Below are positions 26,104 to 32,511 of a DNA stretch of 37,782 nucleotides, in pieces. The position numbers and the translations under genes were made by a program. The stretch is from Gemmatimonadota bacterium (GTDB lineage: Bacteria; Gemmatimonadota; Gemmatimonadetes; Longimicrobiales; Gaopeijiaceae). The notes under the pieces were generated by a model. It searched no databases, was not told where the DNA came from, and saw only the letters and a list, made by a program, of their open reading frames with translations. Each line of letters starts with the position of its first letter. Position 1 is the stretch's first letter. The stretch spans positions 1 to 37,782 of the forward strand of contig JAJDTB010000067.1 in assembly GCA_022827345.1 (NCBI GenBank). The letters are read 5' to 3'.

Positions 26104-26117
26104 CGCCCCCGGGGGCG
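26104..26117. promoter_or_regulatory. 14-bp GC palindrome just before the lon ribosome binding site
   Basis: CGCCCCCGGGGGCG is a perfect palindrome ending 3 bp before AGAGGTGA, the Shine-Dalgarno sequence of lon (ATG 26135). It has no loop and so would make a poor hairpin. It might bind a protein or may simply reflect GC richness. Confidence 0.3.
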
Positions 26118-26134
26118 ACGAGAGGTGATAGAAC

Positions 26135-28687
26135 ATGAGCCGACGGTTTTCCTTGCCGGTGCTCCCACTCCGCGACACGGTGGTGTATCCGGGGGTGGCG
26201 GTGCCGATCTCTGCCGGGCGTGCCGGAACGGTCGAGGCCGTCCAGGAGGCGCTCGAAGGCGACCGCCGACTTTTCGCTGTCGCGCAGAACGAGAATCAGG
26301 ACGACCCCGATCCGCGGATCCTGTACGCGGTCGGAACCGTCGTTCGGATCATCCAGACCCACCGGGTGCGGGGAGGAATCCAGCTCCTCGTCCAGGGCGA
26401 GGCGCGCGCCCGCGCGATCCAGTATGCCGACTACGGCGAGTCGATGCTCCAGGCCACCCTGGTCAACATCGACCGCCATGGACCCGTCGACCAGAATGAC
26501 CCCGGGTTCAAGGCGCTCGACGAGGAGCTCAGGGAGCGGGCCGCCGAGCTGGGGACCCGCCGCGGCGTATCGGCCGAGGCGCTCAACCAGCTGATCCAGG
26601 GTGTCGACGAGCCGGGCGCGTTCGCCGACCTCGTTGCCTTCTACCTGGATCTGCCTACGGCCGAGAAACAGCGGTTGCTCGAAACCCTCGGCGACGAGGA
26701 CCGGATGCGCGCCGCGCTCGTTGCGGTCGAACGCGAGCTGGTCCGGATCGACGCCCACGAGGACATTCAGGCGAAGGTCCAGGAGGAACTCGGCGAACGC
26801 CAGCGAGAGATGCTCCTGCGCGAGCAGATGAAGCAGATCCGCAAGGAGCTCGGCGAGGAGGGCGAGCGCGACGAGGCCGACGAACTAAGCGACCGGATCG
26901 CCGCCCTGGAGCTCAGCGAGACCGCGCGCAACGAAGTCGAGCGCGAGCTGCGCCGGCTGAACCGCACGGCTCCCCAGTCCGCGGAGTACCAGGTCATCCG
27001 CACCTACCTGGAGTGGATCACCGAGCTGCCCTGGAGCGAGCGGACCGACGACAAGCTCGATCTCCACCGCGCCGAAGAGATCCTCGAGGAGGACCACTAC
27101 GGGCTGGAGGACGTGAAGGACCGCGTGCTGGAGTTCCTGGCTGTGCGCAAGCTGCAACAGGAGCGTTTCGGGGGAGACGCGGAGGAAGACGACGTCCCGG
27201 ACGATGACGACACCGCCGGTGCCGAGGGGGCGTCCGATCCCGACGTCACTGCCGATGCGGCCGATGCGACCGACTCGGAAGACGGATCCTCCACCGACGA
27301 CTCGTCCTCCCTCGACGATCTCCTGCCCCACGACGGCGGCAAGGGGCCGATCCTGCTCTTCGCGGGACCGCCCGGGGTCGGCAAGACGAGCATTGCCCAG
27401 TCCATCGCGCGTTCGGTGGGGCGCAAGTACGTGCGCATCTCACTCGGCGGGGCGCGCGACGAGGCGGACATCCGCGGTCATCGCCGCACCTACGTGGGCG
27501 CGATGCCGGGGAGGATCGTGCAGGGGATGAAGGAAGCGGGCACCAAGAACCCGGTCTTCCTGCTGGACGAGGTCGACAAGCTCGGCGTGTCATTCCAGGG
27601 CGATCCGAGCGCGGCGCTGCTCGAGGTGCTCGATCCCGCGCAGAACTCGACCTTCATCGATCACTACCTGGGCGTCCCCTTCGACCTCTCCGAGGTGCTC
27701 TTCATCGCGACGGCGAACTACGAGGACCGGATCCCGGCTCCGCTCCTGGACCGCATGGAGACCGTCGACTTCCGCGGCTACACCGAGAAGGAGAAGCTGG
27801 AGATCGCGCGCCGGTACCTGCTGCCGCGCCAGATGCGGGAATCGGGCCTGCGCGAGGAAGAGCTCAGCATCGGCGACGATGCGATCCTGAGCGTGATCCA
27901 GAGGTACACCCACGAGGCGGGCGTGCGCCAGCTGGAGCGCGAGCTCGGCAAGCTCGGACGCAAGGTGGCCCGCAAGATCGCCGCGGCCGAGAGCGAGGGG
28001 TTGGAGATCACATCCGCGGTGGCGAAGGACCTGCTGGGGCGTCCGCGCGTATTCCCGGAGCGGAAGGCGGCCGAGGACGCGGCCGGCGTCGCCACGGGGA
28101 TGTTCTACACGCCCATGGGCGGGGACATCATGTTCGTCGAGGCCAGCGTCATGCCGGGCGAAGGCGGCCTGGTGCTGACCGGGCAGCTGGGCGACGTCAT
28201 GAAGGAGTCAGCCCGGGCGGCGCTGTCCTACGCGAAGAGCCACTACGGACCGCTGGGCATCGAGGAGGACGCGCTCGACAAGCGCGAGATCCACATTCAC
28301 GTGCCCGCAGGGGCGGTGCCGAAGGACGGGCCGTCGGCCGGGATCACGATGGCGACCGCGCTGATTTCGGCGGTGTCGGGGCGCAAGGTGAGGGCGGACC
28401 TGGCCATGACGGGCGAGCTGACGCTCACGGGCCGCGTGCTGCCGATCGGCGGCGTGAAGGAGAAGGTGCTGGGCGCGGTGCGGGCCGGGATCCAGGAGAT
28501 CATCCTCCCCCAGGAGAACGAGTCGCACCTGGAAGACCTTCCCGACACGGTGCGGAATACGCTGACGGTGCATCTGGTCGAGGATCTGCACCGGGTGGTG
28601 GATCTTGCGATCCGCCGTCCGGCGAAGAAGGCGCTGCCGGCGCGGACCACGGTGACGACGGAGGAGGTGGCGCCGATTCAGGCGTGA
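26135..28687 (+). CDS. lon: ATP-dependent protease La
   Basis: An 850-residue cytoplasmic AAA+ protease that degrades misfolded and regulatory proteins. Start ATG 26135 has AGAGGTGA upstream. Domains in order: LAN substrate-binding domain (from LPVLPLRDTVVYPG), coiled coil (about 200-300), AAA+ module with Walker A GPPGVGKT (411-418) and Walker B VFLLDEVDK, and protease domain with the Ser-Lys dyad Ser734 (PKDGPSAG) and Lys777 (KEK). The gene is intact. Its odd feature is an acidic, Ser/Asp/Glu/Ala-rich insert of about 55-60 residues (346-405) between LAVRKLQQERF and the Walker A strand. This part is short in E. coli Lon. Upstream lie three phased palindromes, suggesting specific control. Confidence 0.97.
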   Translation: MSRRFSLPVLPLRDTVVYPGVAVPISAGRAGTVEAVQEALEGDRRLFAVAQNENQDDPDPRILYAVGTVVRIIQTHRVRGGIQLLVQGEARARAIQYADYGESMLQATLVNIDRHGPVDQNDPGFKALDEELRERAAELGTRRGVSAEALNQLIQGVDEPGAFADLVAFYLDLPTAEKQRLLETLGDEDRMRAALVAVERELVRIDAHEDIQAKVQEELGERQREMLLREQMKQIRKELGEEGERDEADELSDRIAALELSETARNEVERELRRLNRTAPQSAEYQVIRTYLEWITELPWSERTDDKLDLHRAEEILEEDHYGLEDVKDRVLEFLAVRKLQQERFGGDAEEDDVPDDDDTAGAEGASDPDVTADAADATDSEDGSSTDDSSSLDDLLPHDGGKGPILLFAGPPGVGKTSIAQSIARSVGRKYVRISLGGARDEADIRGHRRTYVGAMPGRIVQGMKEAGTKNPVFLLDEVDKLGVSFQGDPSAALLEVLDPAQNSTFIDHYLGVPFDLSEVLFIATANYEDRIPAPLLDRMETVDFRGYTEKEKLEIARRYLLPRQMRESGLREEELSIGDDAILSVIQRYTHEAGVRQLERELGKLGRKVARKIAAAESEGLEITSAVAKDLLGRPRVFPERKAAEDAAGVATGMFYTPMGGDIMFVEASVMPGEGGLVLTGQLGDVMKESARAALSYAKSHYGPLGIEEDALDKREIHIHVPAGAVPKDGPSAGITMATALISAVSGRKVRADLAMTGELTLTGRVLPIGGVKEKVLGAVRAGIQEIILPQENESHLEDLPDTVRNTLTVHLVEDLHRVVDLAIRRPAKKALPARTTVTTEEVAPIQA

Positions 28688-28702
28688 GGGGCGCGCGGCG
28701 GG

Positions 28703-29764
28703 TTAGGCGACCTCGATCCGTCCGACAGGCCCCTCGGTCACGCTCCCGAACACGGCTCCCTGCTCACCCCTGGCTTCGAGCTCGGCGAGCAGGGCGGCGG
28801 TGCGCCCCGGCGGGCTGGCGATCACCAGGCCGCCTGACGTCTGCGCGTCGGCGAGCAGGGTGCGGGTCGCTTCGTCGACCTCGGCGGCGTAGCTGACGCT
28901 CTCGGCCGCGTCGTCCTGGTTGCGGCGCGTCCCGCCCGGCACGTGGCCGCCCGCCACCAGGTCCACCACGCCATCGAGCACCGGGACGCTCGCGGCATCG
29001 ATCCGGGCCGCCCCTCCCGATGCGCGCAGCATGTTGCCGAGATGGCCGATCAGCCCGTACCCGGTGACATCGGTGGCGGCCCGCGCGCCGGCAGTCAGCG
29101 CCGCTTCGGACGCGGCCCGATTCAGGTGCGCCATCATCTCGACCGCGGCCCGCAGAACGCCGGCCGGACACGCGCCCGCCTTGATCGCCGTCGCCACGAT
29201 CCCGGACCCGAGCGGTTTGGTCAGCACGAGATCGTCGCCGGCCCGGGCGCCGTCGTTGGTCAGCATCGCGTCCGGGTCGACCTCGCCGACCGCGACCATC
29301 CCGTACTTGGGCTCGGCGTCGTCGATGGAATGGCCTCCCAGCACCGGGATCCCGGCCTCGCGGGCCTTTTCGGCGCCGCCGCGCACGATCTCCTCCGCCA
29401 GTCCCTCCGAAAGGAGATCCCGCGGGAAGGACAGCAGGTTGAGCGCGAAGAGCGGCCGCCCTCCCATCGCATACACGTCCGAAAGGGCGTTGGCGGCGGC
29501 GATGCGCCCGAAATCGTACGGGTCGTCGACGATCGGGGTGAAGAAGTCGAGGGTCACGACCAGGGCCCGCCCGTCGGCGAGACGATACACGGCGGCGTCG
29601 TCCCTCTGGCTGGCGTCCACCAGAACCCGAGGGTCGTCGGAGGGGATCATGTGACGCAGCACCTGCGCCAGCTCGGCCTGCCCGAGCTTACACGCTCAGC
29701 CGGCGCCGTGCGACAGGGTGCTGAGCCGGATCCGCCCTCTCTGATCGCGGTCTTGACTGGTCAT
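28703..29764 (-). CDS. selD: selenide, water dikinase, predicted selenoprotein with in-frame TGA
   Basis: Makes selenophosphate from selenide and ATP, the selenium donor for selenocysteine and selenouridine. Read through TGA 29698-29696, the frame from ATG 29764 gives 353 residues (E. coli: 347). The N-terminus reads RIRLSTLSHGAG-U-ACK, matching RLTQYSHGAGCGCK of E. coli. The TGA (codon 23) takes the place of catalytic Cys17 and Lys26 matches the essential Lys20. The rest is complete: DDAAVY (about 55), TLDFFTPIVDDPYDFGRIAA, DVYAMGG, GGHSIDD, TKPLGSG, ATDVTGYGLIGHL, VPGGTRRN and DAQTSGGL. Without readthrough the protein would start after the catalytic site and be dead. A stem-loop directly follows the TGA. 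It converges with lon (15-bp gap) and is divergent from the SirB1-like gene. Confidence 0.93.
29670..29688 (-). promoter_or_regulatory. candidate bacterial SECIS stem-loop in selD
   Basis: Starting 8 nt after the TGA, the minus strand folds as AGCTCGG - loop GCAGG - CCGAGCT, a perfect 7-bp stem with a 5-base loop containing G residues. Bacterial SECIS elements are small stem-loops inside the coding region just after the UGA, with guanines in the apical loop, read by SelB. Distance from the end of the UGA to the loop is 14 nt, slightly shorter than the usual 16 or more; opening of one inner pair would adjust this. Assignment is inference from position and structure. Confidence 0.6.
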
Positions 29765-29858
29765 GGTGAGAATGTAAGCGAATGGTGCCGCGGCGGGGGG
29801 TTTACATCGACCGATGCGGTGCCCATCCTCATGGCATGATGACGGCAGGATTCAACCC

Positions 29859-30707
29859 ATGAACGCACCCGCCTGGTCGGCCCGCCAGGAGTTCGCCCGC
29901 GAGGTGGAGCGCCCGGAAGAGGAACTGAACCTCGCCCGGGCGGCGCTCCTCGTCGCGCAGGAGGAGTACGTCCAGCTGCCGGTGGACCGCTACCTGGTGC
30001 GTTTCGACGTGCTCGCCGAGGAGGTTCGCGACCGCCTAGGGTCGGAGCGGGCGCAGCCGATCGTCCTCACCGAGGCGCTCCGGCATCTCTTCGCGGTCCG
30101 CAAGATGCGCGGGAACCGCAACCACTATCACGACCCGCGCAACTCCTTTCTGAACGATGTCCTCGACCGGGGCCTCGGGATCCCGCTGACGCTCGCCATC
30201 GTGCTCCTGGAGGTGGGATGGCGGCTCGATCTGCGGCTCGAAGGCGTGAACTTCCCGGGCCATTTTCTGGTGCGCTATCCGGGCGAGGCGGTGGAATTCC
30301 TGATCGACCCCTTCCACGGCGGCAAGGTCCGGCTCCGGTCGGAGGCGCAGAAGATCCTCGACCGGCAGCACGGCGGGGTGGTGCGCCTGGACGACCGTCA
30401 CCTCAAGACCGCCACCAAGCACGACATGATCGTGCGCATGCTGCTCAACCTGAAGGGGATCTACCACCGCACGCGGGACCACGGCCGGGCGCTGGCCGCC
30501 GTGGAACGGATTCTGGTTCTTCGCCCGACGGCGCCGTCGCAGATCCGCGACCGGGGCTACCTGCTGGCGCAGCTGCGGCGGCCCGAGGAGGCGGTCACGC
30601 AGCTGGAGACGTACCTGACCTTCGCGCCGGCCGCGCGCGATGTGCAGCGGGTGGAAGCGCTGGTGCGGGAGCTGAGGGCGAACGGCAAGCCCGGCAGTCA
30701 GTGGTAG
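29859..30707 (+). CDS. SirB1-like transglutaminase-core and TPR protein
   Basis: A 282-residue cytoplasmic protein of the SirB1/YchA family: an N-terminal transglutaminase-like core followed by TPR helices. Core motifs are HHDPRNSFL-like HYHDPRNSFLNDVLDRGLGIP, and VNFPGHFLVRY, DPFHGGK with the Asp-Pro-Phe of the family. The TPR part begins near ILVLRPTAPSQIRDRGYLL and RPEEAVTQLETYL. ATG 29859 has AGGA about 9 bases upstream. The catalytic triad of true transglutaminases is not evident, so the molecular activity is unknown. Its stop overlaps the GTG start of the YgfZ gene, so the two are coupled. Confidence 0.88.
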   Translation: MNAPAWSARQEFAREVERPEEELNLARAALLVAQEEYVQLPVDRYLVRFDVLAEEVRDRLGSERAQPIVLTEALRHLFAVRKMRGNRNHYHDPRNSFLNDVLDRGLGIPLTLAIVLLEVGWRLDLRLEGVNFPGHFLVRYPGEAVEFLIDPFHGGKVRLRSEAQKILDRQHGGVVRLDDRHLKTATKHDMIVRMLLNLKGIYHRTRDHGRALAAVERILVLRPTAPSQIRDRGYLLAQLRRPEEAVTQLETYLTFAPAARDVQRVEALVRELRANGKPGSQW

Positions 30708-31780
30708 GGTCGCCGCCGAGGCGGCACTATGGGGATCCCGCGGCGGAGTATCGGGCGGCGGTGGAGGGGTGCGGGGTGGTGGTGCGCGGGGATCGGCGGC
30801 TGTTGCGGGTGCATGGGCGGGCGCCGGTGCAGATGTTGGATGGGATCGTGACGAGTCGGATTCCGGGGGCGCCGGTGGTGGGCGGCGACCTGGCCGATTC
30901 GACGACCCTCACTGGCGATGCCGTCTACGGGACCATGCTCACCGCCAAGGGGCGCATGGTCAGCGACGTGGTGACCCTCTGGCTTGGGGCGGGTGAGGAG
31001 GAGGGGTTGGGATTGAGTGTTGCGGAGGTCGCCCACGAGGCGGTCCTGGCGCATTTCAGGCGGTTTCTCCCTCCGAGGCTTGCGCGATGCGAAGACCTCG
31101 GCGAGGGGACGCGGCTACTCACGGTGGTGGGGCCGGGGGCGGGTGAGGTCATTGCGGCGGTGTTTGGTGATGCGCCGGCGGACGGGTTCATGCTGGTTGA
31201 CGGTGGGCCGCTCGGTGGCGGGGCGCTGGTGGCGCGAGGGGTGCGCCAGGTGCCGTCCTGGGATGTGTGGGTTGCGGCGAACGCGCTGTCAGGCGTGTGG
31301 GGGGATCGGCTGCGGGAGCACGGTGCGATCCCGGTGGGTGCGGGAGCGTGGGACACGCTGCGCGTCGAGGCCGGCTTCCCGGAATTCGGCATCGACATGG
31401 ACGACAGCACGATCCCGGTCGAGGCGGGGCTGGTGGACGTCGCGTTCGATCACGCCAAGGGGTGCTATACGGGACAGGAAGTCATCGTGCGGATCCGGCA
31501 CCGTGGGCGGGTGAACTGGCACCTGAGGGCGCTGCGGTTCGGGGATGCCGCGGCGCGGCCCGGGGCGCAGCTGTTCGAGGCGGGTGGGACGAAGGTGCGG
31601 GGTCGTGTGACTTCGGTGGCGGATTCGCCGCGGTTCGGGCAGGTGATCGGGCTGGGGTATGTGCGGCGGGAGGTCGAGCCGCCAGCCGCGGTGAGGTTGG
31701 GAAGCGGGGAGGGGGCGGAGGTTGGGGTGGAAGAGTTGCCGGGCAGTGGAGCTGCTCCTGCAGTAGCCGACCAACCCTGA
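30701..31780 (+). CDS. ygfZ: folate-binding protein YgfZ, iron-sulfur cluster repair
   Basis: A 359-residue protein of the GcvT-like fold. It binds tetrahydrofolate and helps repair or mature certain 4Fe-4S enzymes such as MiaB. The hallmark KGCYTGQE (family KGCYxGQE) with its reactive cysteine is present, about residue 254, in HAKGCYTGQEVI. N-terminal features RLLRVHGRAPVQMLDGIVTS and LLTxxGRM-like LTAKGRMVSDV match the family. GTG 30701 is chosen because it overlaps the SirB1-like stop in another frame and keeps the family's opening Y-x-x-AVxxG region. The C-terminal 30 residues are low-complexity and end at the shared 17-bp repeat motif, so the tail may have been altered by the rearrangement described there. 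Confidence 0.9.
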   Translation: MVGSPPRRHYGDPAAEYRAAVEGCGVVVRGDRRLLRVHGRAPVQMLDGIVTSRIPGAPVVGGDLADSTTLTGDAVYGTMLTAKGRMVSDVVTLWLGAGEEEGLGLSVAEVAHEAVLAHFRRFLPPRLARCEDLGEGTRLLTVVGPGAGEVIAAVFGDAPADGFMLVDGGPLGGGALVARGVRQVPSWDVWVAANALSGVWGDRLREHGAIPVGAGAWDTLRVEAGFPEFGIDMDDSTIPVEAGLVDVAFDHAKGCYTGQEVIVRIRHRGRVNWHLRALRFGDAAARPGAQLFEAGGTKVRGRVTSVADSPRFGQVIGLGYVRREVEPPAAVRLGSGEGAEVGVEELPGSGAAPAVADQP

Positions 31781-31789
31781 CGTTACGGC
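31773..31789 (+). repeat. 17-bp motif shared with 7920-7936, at the ygfZ stop
   Basis: AACCCTGACGTTACGGC is identical to the minus strand at 7920-7936. It contains the TGA stop of ygfZ (31778-31780). It marks the left side of the segment that holds the integrase fragment. See the repeat copy at 32334 for the right side. Confidence 0.65.
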
Positions 31790-31883
31790 ATGCGTTCTCA
31801 AATCTGTATCTCGTTCAATCACTGATTGTTACGCGCTCCGTCGGCCAGATTCCCGCTAAATGACTCCCGCTGATCCGTGAGCT

Positions 31884-32333
31884 TCAGCCGCCGGGTCTCC
31901 GGCGGGCTTCCAGTGCCTTCCGAAGCTGTCCCTCGTCGGCTCGCTGATAGCACTGGAGCACCGTCTTGGCGGTCTTCCAGCCGCCAAGCTCGCAAAGCAC
32001 CTTCAGCGGCTGGTCCATGAGGTCCGAAGCAAACTTGCGCCTCAGCGAGTGCCAGCCCCGTCCGGGCTTCGGCTCCAGCCCCGCGAGCGTCTGGGCCTTG
32101 TACCACCACGCGCGCACCACCGACCGGCCCGCGCACTTCGAGGCCTCCCTCGGCGCGGGCAGCACCGGAGTGTCGTCAAGTCCCGAACTCCTCTCCCGCG
32201 CTTCCTCCAAGGCGGCCAACGCTTCGACCGTCACCGGCGTCCGGTGCTCGTAGCCGGTCTTCTCGTGCTCCGCCCGCCACCGCACCACTCCGCCTTCGAG
32301 GTCGATGTCCGCCCAGCGGATTGTAGGCAGCCG
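31884..32333 (-). pseudogene. tyrosine recombinase (phage integrase) C-terminal fragment
   Basis: A 149-residue open stretch covering only the C-terminal part of the catalytic domain. It starts at RLPTIRWADIDLEGGVV, a typical integrase strand, and includes KTGYEHRTPVT, HSLRRKFASDL (the HxxR pair), LGGWKTAKTVLQCY (tryptophan in the second-histidine place, then the nucleophile Tyr). The first catalytic Arg, the N-terminal core-binding and arm-binding domains are gone. Homology stops exactly where the dispersed repeat at 32334 begins, and an in-frame TGA (32337-32339) follows. There is no start codon in the proper place. A CCGCCGG-GTCT-CCGGCGG hairpin at 31888-31905 overlaps its 3' end. A relic of an integrated element. 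Confidence 0.8.
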
Positions 32334-32462
32334 GAATCACGGCAGAAGATCGTCTAACTGTATACGGGACTGCACGATCTGCGCTTTCTGCCGTTGTACT
32401 GGATCCTGCTGGACCGTGCCATGAAACCGGGAATCCCGGACCTGATTGGCGGGATTTCCCCC
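32334..32462 (+). repeat. degenerate dispersed repeat, copy B
   Basis: Matches the minus strand of 7774-7903. The shared frame on the plus strand reads GLHDLRFLPLYWILLDRA here. Its left end abuts the integrase fragment precisely. In this copy the 17-bp motif is 544 bp away instead of 16 bp. The remaining 50 bp to the adhesin stop at 32512 show nothing recognisable. Confidence 0.7.
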
Positions 32463-32511
32463 GGTCGTTTGGGCTGGCACGCCGGTGTCCTTTCGCGGCG
32501 TTTCCGATCAA

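Noticed and set aside
27170-27349. Frameshift or assembly artefact inside lon
   Set aside because: The insert is in frame, the flanking conserved motifs are intact, and its composition (acidic, low-complexity) is consistent with a real linker.
28703-29662. selD as a conventional gene starting after the TGA, or as a pseudogene broken by a stop
   Set aside because: The residues before the TGA match the conserved SelD N-terminus in frame, the TGA falls exactly on the catalytic Cys, the remaining motifs are intact, and a stem-loop follows. A start after it would remove the catalytic Cys/Sec and Lys.
31781-31883. tRNA gene serving as integrase attachment site
   Set aside because: No cloverleaf or conserved T-loop sequence could be found next to the recombinase fragment.
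31884-32333. Functional integrase
   Set aside because: Lacks the N-terminal domains, the first catalytic Arg and a start codon; homology stops at the repeat junction.
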